Assembly (NCBI GenBank): GCA_021845155.1
Contig: JAKBSB010000001.1
Location: forward strand, 1-22,887
Source of the DNA: Thermoplasmata archaeon
Lineage (GTDB): Archaea; Thermoplasmatota; Thermoplasmata; Thermoplasmatales; Thermoplasmataceae
Reading direction: 5' to 3'
Length of the DNA: 22,887 bases
Part shown: positions 1-7,640 of the stretch, in pieces
Position numbering within the stretch: the first letter of the stretch is position 1
Layout: each line of letters starts with the position of its first letter
Position numbers and translations under genes: made by a program
Notes under the pieces: model-generated
The model's input: only the letters and a program-made list of their open reading frames with translations
Database searches by the model: none
What the model was told of the DNA's origin: nothing

Positions 1-532
1 ATACAACTCGGTTTATGCCCAGGTCCTGTCGCATAAGCTGGTATCATTCCTTGCAATAGTTGTTATATTCCTCTCGAGGAAAATTGTAAGGGCCCTTCAT
101 GGGGGGAGGTTCACGGGAAGAAGCCTCGTTGTAGGTCCGCTGCTTTACATAATATTCACAATAGCAGCAGATTACGGAATAAGCCTCTTAAGCACAATTT
201 TTGTAATCCTGGCATTTCTGTTTGGAATGTACATTTCAATTCATACTGGAAAAGGTGTTACATTCTTCACCAGGAACGACCTTCCATATTACAAGAGGCC
301 ACTCTGGGTAATCGGGGTTTGGTCCATTGCCTTCATAGGAAGAATGGTTATTATTTTCTACTTCCCTGGGTATGACGATTCTTTCTTTTCGGTACTGCTG
401 GGGTTTGCCACTGGCCTGATCATAGGGGAGGCAATGCAGATAGCCTGGCAGCATAGGCGTGTAGCGTCCAGAAAAAAAGGGGTGCAGGAGAATAAATCAC
501 TTTTTCTGAGTGTGGTGAAGAAATCCAAATGA
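1..532 (+). CDS. Membrane protein of unknown function, 5' end outside the window
   Basis: The reading frame is open from base 2 to the TGA at 530-532, so this is the last ~176 residues of a longer or equal-sized protein; the first internal ATG (227) is not the start because the hydrophobic reading continues upstream of it. Four to five membrane segments are visible: one around the LVSFLAIVVIFLS stretch, one or two around LLYIIFTIAADYG and FVILAFLFGMYI, one around WVIGVWSIAFIGRMVIIFYF, and one around VLLGFATGLIIGEAM. A basic loop (RKIVRALHGGR) follows the first, and the protein ends in a charged, lysine-rich cytoplasmic tail (RRVASRKKG...KKSK). I do not recognise a family with certainty; a CcdC/DUF1453-like membrane protein is one possibility. 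The upstream neighbour is not visible. Confidence 0.7.
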   Translation, partial: YNSVYAQVLSHKLVSFLAIVVIFLSRKIVRALHGGRFTGRSLVVGPLLYIIFTIAADYGISLLSTIFVILAFLFGMYISIHTGKGVTFFTRNDLPYYKRPLWVIGVWSIAFIGRMVIIFYFPGYDDSFFSVLLGFATGLIIGEAMQIAWQHRRVASRKKGVQENKSLFLSVVKKSK

Positions 533-667
533 GAACATTCCGGCATATCATGTCAGTGATGGAGTAAATGTCCCATAAATTTTGAAGACAGAACACAATC
601 CAACCGCATATCATGAGCATAAGTCAGGCCGGATCAGACTTTCCATTCAAGAAACAGTCATACAGCA

Positions 668-677
668 ATATCTAAAT
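668..677 (+). promoter_or_regulatory. TATA-like box for the amidase gene
   Basis: ATATCTAAAT is centred about 27 nt before the ATG at 700, the spacing expected for a leaderless archaeal transcript. No Shine-Dalgarno motif precedes that ATG. Confidence 0.4.
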
Positions 678-699
678 CCATTCTTGTCAATTCTCATCC

Positions 700-1629
700 A
701 TGAAAACACTGGATGGACGCAACGAGAAAAACCTTCACTTTAAGTGGTCCCCTGAAGTAAAACCCGTAATCCGGATTGAACCTGGTGAACTCCTTGAGGT
801 TATAGTGCCGGATTCCTCCACAATGCAGATCAAAAGGGAATCGGAACTCAGTGACCTTGGGGCAATCGACAGCAGCAAATTCGATGCTGCCGTTGGGGCC
901 ATAGAAGTTGCCGGATCCAGGAAAGGGGACACACTTGAAGTGACAATAGTGGATATATCCCCAGATTCGTGGGGTTGGACTGCAATAATGAACGATTTCG
1001 GTCTTCTCAAGAACAGGTTTCCTGAATCACTGGTAATATGGGATATTTCCGGCGGTGTGGCAAAATCTTCGTCAGATTTCCTGAAGGATGTTACCATACC
1101 AGTCAGGCCATTTCTTGGTATTATAGGGACCGCTCCTGAAAAAGGGAGTTTCGGAATGATCCCTCCCCAGAGGTTCGGGGGGAACATGGACAACAAGATG
1201 AACTGCAGTGGTGCCAGAATTCTACTTCCGGTTAACATAGACGGAGCAATGCTCTCAATTTCAGATCCTCACGCATCGCAGGGAGACGGTGAGATATGCG
1301 GAACTGCCATAGAGATCTCAGCCACAGTCAGGTTAAAGGTTAGAATTATAAAGGGAAGGCAGACACTGGATCCGGTGGTATATTCGAGGAACCAGGAATC
1401 GGGAAGCCTGATGTGCGCCATGGGAATAGATTCTGACCTGCACCAGGCATCTGTTAAAGCTGCAGAGAACATGATCCAGCAGCTTTCACTTTCCGGATTC
1501 AAGCCGGAAGAGGCTTACATACTTTGCAGTGTCGCCGGTGACCTCAGAATATCCGAGATCGTGGACGAGCCCAACTTCGTGGTTAGCATGTGCCTTCCGA
1601 CGGGCGTGCTGAAACCGGAATTACGCTGA
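700..1629 (+). CDS. Acetamidase/formamidase family protein
   Basis: A 309-residue protein of the FmdA/AmdA family, cytoplasmic enzymes that hydrolyse short amides such as formamide or acetamide to ammonia and the carboxylate. Family hallmarks seen in order: an early PGELLEV strand, GDTLEVTIVDI, a GWT segment, the RPFLGIIGTAP stretch, IPP..FGGNMD, LLPVNIDGAMLSISDPHASQGDGE and CGTAIE. The HASQGDGEICGTAIE region is the most characteristic and is intact. The length matches the short (~300-residue) members rather than the ~400-residue fungal/bacterial formamidases. The ATG at 700 lies behind a TATA-like box and appears leaderless. It converges on the MFS transporter gene, with stop codons only 3 nt apart. 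The exact amide substrate cannot be read from sequence; a nitrogen-scavenging role is inferred. Confidence 0.9.
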   Translation: MKTLDGRNEKNLHFKWSPEVKPVIRIEPGELLEVIVPDSSTMQIKRESELSDLGAIDSSKFDAAVGAIEVAGSRKGDTLEVTIVDISPDSWGWTAIMNDFGLLKNRFPESLVIWDISGGVAKSSSDFLKDVTIPVRPFLGIIGTAPEKGSFGMIPPQRFGGNMDNKMNCSGARILLPVNIDGAMLSISDPHASQGDGEICGTAIEISATVRLKVRIIKGRQTLDPVVYSRNQESGSLMCAMGIDSDLHQASVKAAENMIQQLSLSGFKPEEAYILCSVAGDLRISEIVDEPNFVVSMCLPTGVLKPELR

Positions 1630-1632
1630 AGT

Positions 1633-2790
1633 CTAGGCAACCGATATTTCAAGCTCTTTCCTGACAGAGCTCCTGAGGAATGCCACCAGGGTGATGATCG
1701 AAAGAAGTCCCAGGAATATCCATGAATAGATGTAGCCATACGCCTGTATAAACCCGAATATGTATGGAACCGTGGATCCTATTCCGATCTGGATGGAATT
1801 TATGAGCCCAAGGCTCAGGGCAATGTATGTTTTATCTGTCTCTATTCTCGCCACAACTGCGTATTCAAGAGATATTACGAGGGTTGCAAACATTCCTTCA
1901 AAGGCAATGATAATCCACAGGCCATAATACCCTGTGAAGGGAATTATGATGATGGCTATTCCTATGAGTATGCTTGCAACAATTGATATCCTGATAACAT
2001 TGAATTTTTTAACCAGTCCGGATATGACCCCCCCCGCAATCCCGAACATCAGGATCATGCCACCCATGATTCCTGCTATGTAGTCCTGTATGCCTGTGCT
2101 CTGAGCATATGTTGAGAAATATTCCGGGAAAGTATAGTTGAGGGCCCACAGTCCAACAAAACCAATAGCCACAATCCATATCTTCCGGTTGAGGATCCTC
2201 TCCTTCAACGCGGAGAACTGTATCTTTGTGTATCTTTTTGATGCAGGCAGGACAATGAATGTGAAAACTGTAACAATCAGCATGGCAATGCCCGAGATCA
2301 GGAAGTCAGATCTCCAGCCATATATTTCCACTATGGGAGTGAAAAGGATTATGCCAGCCCCTGCTCCTATGTTGTAGGACGAGTTGTAGATGCCTATCAT
2401 TGCGGTCAGTTTTGCTGAGTACAGCTCACCAAGTATCCCTATGGCAGTTGAAAAATAAAGTGCAGCTCCAACTCCAACAGCAAACCTGAGAATGACCAGG
2501 ATGATGAAGCTGGGAGAATATGCACACCCGATTACGGCAAACGACATTATGAAAATGCCTGTCATGGCTGTCCTCTTTGCACCAATCCTTGAAGATATGA
2601 CACCTGCAGGTAGCTGGAATATTCCTGCACCAATGAGGAATGATGAAAGAAGAAGGCCGGTCTCGCCAAGATTGACGCCAAAGGTTTGTCCTATTGGGAC
2701 CAGTGCCGGGGATATGTTGAACCAGTTCAGGGAATAAAATACCCTTGAAAGCATGATGGAAAATCCTGAAATTCCCCTCGAAACCGCCAC
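1633..2790 (-). CDS. MFS transporter (MFS_1-like)
   Basis: A 385-residue, twelve-helix major facilitator protein of the inner membrane. The loop between helices 2 and 3 carries a degenerate motif A, ISSRIGAKR (usual form D-R-x-G-R/K-R, with the Asp replaced by Ser). A basic loop (RYTKIQFSALKERILNRK) separates the two six-helix halves, and the C-terminal tail is short and charged. The first codon is GTG at 2790, with a GAGGT motif about ten nt upstream; an ATG at 2754 is an alternative that would remove twelve residues. The gene overlaps nothing and is tail to tail with the amidase gene. The substrate is unknown; an organic anion or amide/amine import or export role would suit the neighbour but is speculation. 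Confidence 0.88.
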   Translation of the reverse strand: MAVSRGISGFSIMLSRVFYSLNWFNISPALVPIGQTFGVNLGETGLLLSSFLIGAGIFQLPAGVISSRIGAKRTAMTGIFIMSFAVIGCAYSPSFIILVILRFAVGVGAALYFSTAIGILGELYSAKLTAMIGIYNSSYNIGAGAGIILFTPIVEIYGWRSDFLISGIAMLIVTVFTFIVLPASKRYTKIQFSALKERILNRKIWIVAIGFVGLWALNYTFPEYFSTYAQSTGIQDYIAGIMGGMILMFGIAGGVISGLVKKFNVIRISIVASILIGIAIIIIPFTGYYGLWIIIAFEGMFATLVISLEYAVVARIETDKTYIALSLGLINSIQIGIGSTVPYIFGFIQAYGYIYSWIFLGLLSIITLVAFLRSSVRKELEISVA

Positions 2791-2850
2791 TTGAACTGGA
2801 CCTCACGGGTGAATGTTTTTTGAGTATTTACATTGAATGGGTTTATTCCA

Positions 2851-2881
2851 GGCGTACCGGGATCATGATCTTCTCTACGCC
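2851..2881. repeat. Nested inverted repeat between divergent promoters
   Basis: The arms GGCGTA (2851-2856) and TACGCC (2876-2881) are perfect inverse complements. Between them lies the 10-bp palindrome GATCATGATC (2861-2870), almost on the same centre. It sits in the intergenic region between the outward-reading MFS gene and the RPA operon. A regulator-binding site or hairpin are both possible. Confidence 0.4.
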
Positions 2882-2946
2882 AACAGGACTCGCCATTCAT
2901 TCAGGTGATTATATCGATCCGCCCATATGAACGGGGAATCAAAAAG

Positions 2947-2954
2947 AAATATAT
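2947..2954 (+). promoter_or_regulatory. TATA box of the RPA operon
   Basis: AAATATAT preceded by an A/G-rich BRE-like run (AAAAAGAA). It is centred ~32 nt before the ATG at 2983, implying a leader of only a few nucleotides. This supports the start at 2983 rather than the in-frame candidate at 2905, which would lie upstream of the promoter. Confidence 0.5.
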
Positions 2955-2982
2955 TGCCTTAATGTATAGTGATATAGTATTT

Positions 2983-3588
2983 ATGGTAGACAAAAACGAT
3001 ATAAAATCATGGCTTGAAAATGGAACTGATGACTCCAAAAGCCTTGTAGGGATGAAATGGCAGATCGACGAGGGGGAGAACTACATGATCCTGATGAATG
3101 AAAAACTGCCCTTCAGGATTTACATGGCATATTTTGGTAATTACCTGGAAATATTCCTGAAAACAGGAATAGAAACTGCCGTTATGGAAAATCAGCCAAG
3201 GCTTGCAACCTACAGATCACTCCTTATACTGAACAAGCAGATAGATCTGGTGAAGTTCATGATTGACGGGATAAACGAGGAGATAGTCTTGAGGACGGAT
3301 TTCGAGACTTCAAGTTTCACCAAGGAAGAACTGGAGGATGCGCTGAATATTCTCCTGTCGTCTATATACGTCCTTGTAAGGACACTCAAACTGGAGGACC
3401 AGTTCAATCAGAGCATAGCCGAACGGATGATCATGATGGTTCAGGAAATGCTTGCCCAGGGAAAGAGCCCGGAGGATGTCAAAAATTACCTGATAACAAA
3501 GGTCGGATTGAGTAAGGAGGAAGCCGAACAGGTAATGAACAGATTTACAGGGAAGAAAGGGGGAACAAGTACAGGCATGTATGCCTGA
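2983..3588 (+). CDS. YbjN-like/TTSS-chaperone-fold protein, first gene of RPA operon
   Basis: A 201-residue soluble protein from the chosen ATG (MVDKND...). An earlier in-frame start at 2905 would add 26 residues but precedes the TATA box. The middle part, with YRSLLILNKQIDLVKFMI followed by a short strand (EEIVLRTDF) and a helix (TKEELEDALNILLSSIYVLV), has the alternating beta/alpha pattern of YbjN and type III secretion chaperone folds. The C-terminal ~45 residues form a separate helical unit (ERMIMMVQEMLAQGKSPEDV ... GLSKEEAEQVMNRF) resembling a UBA-like three-helix bundle. The gene ends 13 nt before the RPA gene on the same strand, so it is very probably co-transcribed and may act with RPA. 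Fold assignment is by pattern only; function is unknown. Confidence 0.82.
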   Translation: MVDKNDIKSWLENGTDDSKSLVGMKWQIDEGENYMILMNEKLPFRIYMAYFGNYLEIFLKTGIETAVMENQPRLATYRSLLILNKQIDLVKFMIDGINEEIVLRTDFETSSFTKEELEDALNILLSSIYVLVRTLKLEDQFNQSIAERMIMMVQEMLAQGKSPEDVKNYLITKVGLSKEEAEQVMNRFTGKKGGTSTGMYA

Positions 3589-3601
3589 TGGAGACTGAAT
3601 C

Positions 3602-4687
3602 ATGGCAAATATAAAGATCAAGGACATTGAGAAGGATTCAAAGGATATTTCCATAAAAGGAAAAATACTGTCAGTGGACAAGAAAGACATAAAGAACGAA
3701 AGGGGAGAATCTGTTTACTATTACGGGCTGATTGGGGATGAGACCGGAACTATACCATTCACGGCATGGGCTTTCCCTAACACAATACGCCCCGGTGATG
3801 TTGTGGAAATAAAATTCTGCAGCGTCAGGGAATATAATGAGAAACTCAGGCTTAACATAGATTCCAGGACTGAGGTCATCCTGAAGACCGAAGATACAAT
3901 GGAGGTTAAAAGGAATTACAGGGACTACAAGATAAGGAATCTAAACATAAACGATCCGTTTGTATCAATCGAGGGTAGAATAGGGCAGGTCAATGAAAGG
4001 AAATACCAGAAGGACGGGGAAGAAAAGCTGCTTTACAGCACAACGGTCGAGGACGATACGGGCCAGATCCAGATGACATCATTCGGGCAGAAACTGCAGG
4101 AAGGCAAGGTCGTAAAGATCGAGGGTGCAAGAGTTTCAGAATACAATTCAAGACTCAGGGTATCCATAGGGGACAGGACTAAGGTCCAGGAATCGAATTC
4201 AGTCATAGGTGAGAGAAAGATATCAAACATAGAGGATATCAACTCCCCAGTTGGTGGCATAAGAGTAGCGGCCTTTGCCGTAAGTTTCGGTGAAAAAAGT
4301 GGAATCCTGACCAGGTGCTCAGAATGCAGGAAAAGGATCGATGATCTCAGGTGCCCCGATCATCCCACTGCTCCACAGGTTCTTGATATCTTCTCATATT
4401 TCACGCTTGACGACGGGACTTCTTATGTGCAGTCGACAGCTGGCAAGGAGGCCCTTCTGCCACTTATTGGAATGAAGGAGGAGGAACTCACGATAAATAA
4501 TGTAAAACTCAACAAGAAGGAGATTTTCCAGAAGCTTCAGGCAGCAATACAGGGACATGCATTTCTTGCAACTGGAGATTTCCGGAACGGCCAGAATGGT
4601 CTCAGTTTCCGAATAAGAAGCATGAATCCGGTAAATGAGGCAGTAATATCGGAACTGGACAGGCAGATGGAGGCTGAGTTTGCATGA
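3602..4687 (+). CDS. rpa: Replication protein A (RPA), OB-fold/zinc-finger ssDNA-binding protein
   Basis: A 361-residue single-stranded DNA-binding protein. Two OB folds occupy residues ~5-100 and ~110-200, each with the strand signature of an Asp-x-Thr-Gly turn (GDETGTIPFTAW and DDTGQIQMTSFG) and a later VREYN/VSEYN..LR.. segment. They are followed by a C-x2-C-x8-C-x2-H zinc site (C239, C242, C251, H254) inside a third OB-like domain (~215-350), the arrangement found in euryarchaeal RPA and in eukaryotic RPA70 DBD-C. RPA coats exposed single strands during replication, repair and recombination. The stop overlaps the ATG of the next gene by 4 nt (ATGA), indicating translational coupling. GGAG lies eight nt before the start ATG. 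Annotated as replication factor A in related genomes. Confidence 0.93.
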   Translation: MANIKIKDIEKDSKDISIKGKILSVDKKDIKNERGESVYYYGLIGDETGTIPFTAWAFPNTIRPGDVVEIKFCSVREYNEKLRLNIDSRTEVILKTEDTMEVKRNYRDYKIRNLNINDPFVSIEGRIGQVNERKYQKDGEEKLLYSTTVEDDTGQIQMTSFGQKLQEGKVVKIEGARVSEYNSRLRVSIGDRTKVQESNSVIGERKISNIEDINSPVGGIRVAAFAVSFGEKSGILTRCSECRKRIDDLRCPDHPTAPQVLDIFSYFTLDDGTSYVQSTAGKEALLPLIGMKEEELTINNVKLNKKEIFQKLQAAIQGHAFLATGDFRNGQNGLSFRIRSMNPVNEAVISELDRQMEAEFA

Positions 4688-5502
4688 TGCAGAAAAGAGA
4701 ACCTTCAAAATGGATATTCTCACGGGAGCTTAAGGACTGCAAGATCATTGAGGAACTGGAACCGGAAGAGAAAGGAAAACCCTATGTCGTGACTCCACTT
4801 GGAACCAGGGTGAAAAGGGTGATGCTGACAGGAACCGTTACCCAGAAGTTCCCGGATGAGAACCTCACAAAGATCACAGTATCGGATGCTGTCGGGTCCT
4901 TCTACGTGAGTGTTTTCCAGAGCGAGTTCAGGCAGGAACAGAAAGCTGAGATAGATTCACTTGAGGTGAACGATACAGTTTTCATAATGGGCAGGATAAA
5001 CCCCTTCAAGACAGCCGAAGGTGCAATGTACTTCAACATAAATCCGGAATTTACTGGAAAAACTTCTCAGGAGACAGTTGATTTCTGGAATCTCAAGACA
5101 AAATACATTGCAAGAAGAAAACTGTACGCAATCAGGGAAGCACTGAAAAACCCGGAAAGCAATGAAAAGAGCCTCACGCAGCTTGGATACACGAAAGAGG
5201 AGGCGCAGAGTGCCATAAGGGCAAGGGAGAAATACCCGGAGTATGATTTCCAGAACTTTGAGCAGCTTATACTTTCGTCATCTGCCAAAAGACCAGAGAG
5301 CCATGAGACGGAGTTCAAGCAGGTAGTGCTTGACTATGTAAAGAACAACGATACGGATGGCAAGGGATGCAGGTATGAAGACCTGGTAATTGCGTCATCC
5401 AACCTTGGAATAGATCAGAACAAGGTTGACGAACTCATGAATACCATTGGTTCTGAAGGGGACATATACGAGGTTTCACTGAAGAGGTACAAGGCTATCT
5501 GA
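4684..5502 (+). CDS. RPA-associated protein (COG3390 type), OB fold plus winged helix
   Basis: A 272-residue protein whose gene overlaps the RPA stop codon by 4 nt. Residues ~35-125 form an OB fold (KRVMLTGTVTQKF, KITVSDAVGSFYVSVF, VNDTVFIMGRINPFK). A charged helical linker follows, and the last ~70 residues look like an RPA_C-type winged helix (FKQVVLDYVKNNDTDGKGCRYEDLV ... VDELMNTIGSEGDIYEVSLKRYKAI). This matches the COG3390 proteins encoded beside RPA in euryarchaea; in haloarchaea such partners form specific complexes with their cognate RPA (family knowledge). A stable RPA-partner complex is inferred. The first two codons are ATG ATG, so the start could be 3 nt later. The gene is followed by an AT-rich region before the convergent sugar transporter. 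Confidence 0.9.
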   Translation: MMQKREPSKWIFSRELKDCKIIEELEPEEKGKPYVVTPLGTRVKRVMLTGTVTQKFPDENLTKITVSDAVGSFYVSVFQSEFRQEQKAEIDSLEVNDTVFIMGRINPFKTAEGAMYFNINPEFTGKTSQETVDFWNLKTKYIARRKLYAIREALKNPESNEKSLTQLGYTKEEAQSAIRAREKYPEYDFQNFEQLILSSSAKRPESHETEFKQVVLDYVKNNDTDGKGCRYEDLVIASSNLGIDQNKVDELMNTIGSEGDIYEVSLKRYKAI

Positions 5503-5554
5503 TATCAGGGTTTCAGAAATCTTTCCATAAAAATTTTACTTAAAAATATTGTGA

Positions 5555-5579
5555 AACAAAAAAATAAGGCTGATTTTTT
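5555..5579. terminator. Probable bidirectional T-run terminator between convergent genes
   Basis: A run of A residues (T-run on the minus strand) followed by GATTTTTTC on the plus strand lies between the stop of the RPA-associated gene and the stop of the sugar porter. Archaeal terminators are U-rich tracts, so each strand has a suitable tract just past its gene. Confidence 0.4.
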
Positions 5580-7009
5580 CAACTATCTCCTTTCTTAACC
5601 CCGCCCGCAATTGAGTCAAACATGCTTGTGATCTCTTCCACAGACTTTCCCTTTGTCACAGGCATTATCCTGTAGAATATTACCACGGCCACTACCGAAA
5701 GAATTGCGAAAACAACCAGCGAACCAGCTATGTGGATGGTGTCATCCATATACGGGAATATTTCCACTATGGCAAAATTTGAGATCCAGTCAATAAATGC
5801 TATAAGGGACGCCAGGGTTCCCCTGTACTCTGTTGGGAAGTATTCTCCCTGTATTATCCATCCTGTTCCACCAACTCCAAATGCAAAGAACACTATGAAG
5901 ATGGAAATTGCAACCAGCATTCCAATATCCTGCCCGGCGTATTTCAATATGGCCCCTATGAAACCGAACAGTGCCATTCCCCCATAACCAATGAGGGCCA
6001 GTTTTCTTCTCCCTGCCCTGTCTATGAGCTTGAAGCCAATGTAGGTTGCAGCCACGTTTACAACCGCGAAGATTGAAGCAGCCTCAACAATGAAGATCTC
6101 TGAAAAAACAGGACTGGTGGTTGAGGCGAAAAGATGGAGATTCTTTATTATTATTGGCCCGTAGTAAAATGGTATGTTTATGCCTGTAATCTGCTGGAAC
6201 ACCATGAAAAGTCCTACAATAAGGAAGGCTCTCTTCACTCCAGGCGTAAGCCTCTTTTTCTTGACTGTGTCAACAGGATATTCCCTCCCGAGCTCCTGTT
6301 CGTCTGTATCAATTCCCAGCGTCTTGAAAGACTTCACAGCCTCCTTGTATTTACCTTTGTTCACAAGCCATCTGGGCGATTCCGGCATTATAAACCTGAA
6401 TGCAAGGCCAATTGCTGCTGGAACCGCTGCGACTCCAAGAAGGATTCTCCAGTCAAGTGTGAAGGCACTTGCAGGTATTCCATAGAGAACAGCCAGGCCA
6501 ATAATATAGGCACCAAGTATCCCCACGGTGATCATCCATTGCTGCAGTATGCCAAGGCTTCCTCTTTTGTTTTTCGGAGCCCACTCGGATATGTATGAAG
6601 TTGCTATTGCAGAATCCGCACCCACTGCAATTCCTATGAGGGTTCTGGAGATCAGGAGCATTACCAGATCCACACTGACTGCAGAGAGTATTGCCCCCAA
6701 TGTGTAAAGAAACGCATCAAAAATGAGCATTGATTTCCTTCCATAGCGGTCTATGAGTGATGCTGCAATAAGTGCTCCAGCTGCAGCACCCAGAGAAACA
6801 CCCGAAAAAAGGTACCCGGTTATGAACGGGTTTGTTGCCGAAGAAATGAAAGATTTGGGGAGAAACACTTCAACTATGGCAATGTTTGTCGTATCATATC
6901 CAAAAAGGAAACCTCCAATTGTAGCAAGTAAAGTAAGAAGCCAGTAAAACCTTCCCGCTTTGCTGTTGTCAAGTCTGTCCAGTATCTTAGATCCTGCTGC
7001 AGATTCCAT
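5579..7009 (-). CDS. Sugar porter-family MFS transporter
   Basis: A 476-residue, twelve-helix permease of the sugar porter family (Pfam Sugar_tr), importing a sugar or related polyol, probably by proton symport. Signatures in order: GGFLFGYDTTNIA in helix 1, DRYGRKSM after helix 2, PESPRWL at the start of the central loop, QQITGINIPFYYGPIII in helix 7, DRAGRRK after helix 8, GWIIQGEYFPTEYRGT at helix 10 and PVTKGKSVEEI at the C-terminus (usual PETKG, here Val for Glu). The QQxTGIN motif is typical of hexose binders. The ATG at 7009 is preferred to a TTG one codon earlier; TTAA/TATTTATT elements at 7031-7047 lie upstream on this strand. Substrate is not determinable from sequence. It lies downstream of a small membrane protein gene on the same strand, but 137 nt apart, so probably separately transcribed. 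Confidence 0.92.
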   Translation of the reverse strand: MESAAGSKILDRLDNSKAGRFYWLLTLLATIGGFLFGYDTTNIAIVEVFLPKSFISSATNPFITGYLFSGVSLGAAAGALIAASLIDRYGRKSMLIFDAFLYTLGAILSAVSVDLVMLLISRTLIGIAVGADSAIATSYISEWAPKNKRGSLGILQQWMITVGILGAYIIGLAVLYGIPASAFTLDWRILLGVAAVPAAIGLAFRFIMPESPRWLVNKGKYKEAVKSFKTLGIDTDEQELGREYPVDTVKKKRLTPGVKRAFLIVGLFMVFQQITGINIPFYYGPIIIKNLHLFASTTSPVFSEIFIVEAASIFAVVNVAATYIGFKLIDRAGRRKLALIGYGGMALFGFIGAILKYAGQDIGMLVAISIFIVFFAFGVGGTGWIIQGEYFPTEYRGTLASLIAFIDWISNFAIVEIFPYMDDTIHIAGSLVVFAILSVVAVVIFYRIMPVTKGKSVEEITSMFDSIAGGVKKGDS

Positions 7010-7030
7010 CAAATCAACGCTACTGATTTC

Positions 7031-7047
7031 TTTAACCTATTTATTTT
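7031..7047 (-). promoter_or_regulatory. TATA-like elements for the sugar porter gene
   Basis: Read on the minus strand, AAATAAATAG and GGTTAAAG lie 34 and 25 nt before the ATG at 7009. Either could serve as the TATA box of a leaderless or near-leaderless transcript. Confidence 0.35.
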
Positions 7048-7145
7048 CTTCACATTGTTAAGATTATAGGGGACGCTTTCTGCAGCGGGAGAAAACAGGG
7101 TTCAATAGTCGAACAAATTTTGGTTGTAGTTGCCCGGGGCAATGT

Positions 7146-7526
7146 TCACCTGTTTAATTCTTTGAGTGCTTTTATTTCTCGAGGCCACTTCCCACTAATG
7201 TTGATACGGTATGTCTTCAGCAAATTTCCTCTTCCCGCGATTATAAAGTGTATCAAGCACACAATAATAATAGATCCTAAAGTCAATACAATGTCTATAA
7301 AAATACTGTTATAGAGTGAAGAGACCATATGTGTTGAGCTAAAATAATGGAAAGCTAAATTAAATGCTGACAGTAATAAACCTCCAGAAAGTGCAATAAA
7401 AAATTGCTTTCTGGTGACATCCAATAATTTTGCGAAGTATACTGCAGCGTATATTCCAATTCCTAAGCCAACAGCAGTAACCCCGTAATATAAAATGGCA
7501 GCAACAACATACAGAAGGATGTTCAT
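7146..7526 (-). CDS. Small membrane protein of unknown function
   Basis: A 126-residue protein with about four hydrophobic segments (ILLYVVAAILYYGVTAVG, GIGIYAAVYFAKLL, FFIALSGGLLLSAFNLAF, IFIDIVLTLGSIIIVCLIHF) and a basic C-terminal tail after the last helix. No family recognised. Its coding reality is supported by a strong Shine-Dalgarno AGGAGG (7535-7540) nine nt before the ATG, a TATA-like element at 7613-7621 (minus strand) and a perfect 7-bp-arm inverted repeat at 7596-7610. The base composition is AT-richer than that of its neighbours. Unlike most genes here it seems to have a ~65-nt leader. The next gene on this strand (sugar porter) starts 137 nt beyond its stop. Confidence 0.72.
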   Translation of the reverse strand: MNILLYVVAAILYYGVTAVGLGIGIYAAVYFAKLLDVTRKQFFIALSGGLLLSAFNLAFHYFSSTHMVSSLYNSIFIDIVLTLGSIIIVCLIHFIIAGRGNLLKTYRINISGKWPREIKALKELNR

Positions 7527-7534
7527 TTTATTTT

Positions 7535-7540
7535 CCTCCT
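7535..7540 (-). promoter_or_regulatory. Strong Shine-Dalgarno AGGAGG
   Basis: Full AGGAGG on the minus strand nine nt before the ATG at 7526. It decides this start and marks the transcript as leadered, in contrast to most single genes in the window. Confidence 0.65.
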
Positions 7541-7595
7541 CAAGCCCAACTCTCGAGAATTCCGGTTGTCATTTCTCCCCAAATATGATCCATAC

Positions 7596-7621
7596 GAATA
7601 CACTGTATTCAATGTATAAAC
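7596..7621 (-). promoter_or_regulatory. TATA box with adjoining 15-bp palindrome (possible operator)
   Basis: On the minus strand a GTTTATACA element (7613-7621) is followed by the palindrome GAATACACTGTATTC (7596-7610; 7-bp perfect arms, 1-nt spacer). The palindrome would cover positions between the TATA box and the predicted transcription start near 7591, where a bound repressor would block polymerase. Confidence 0.4.
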
Positions 7622-7640
7622 ACCATTTGAAGAACATAAC

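Noticed and set aside
543..615. Two direct copies of GCATATCATG (543-552 and 606-615) before the amidase gene
   Set aside because: Only ten bases, two copies, not near the TATA box; chance repetition is likely.
735..1238. A 167-codon minus-strand frame within the amidase gene
   Set aside because: Antisense shadow of a conserved acetamidase/formamidase coding region.
6134..6598. A 154-codon plus-strand frame within the sugar porter
   Set aside because: Antisense to conserved transporter motifs; Cys/Arg-rich translation with no domain.
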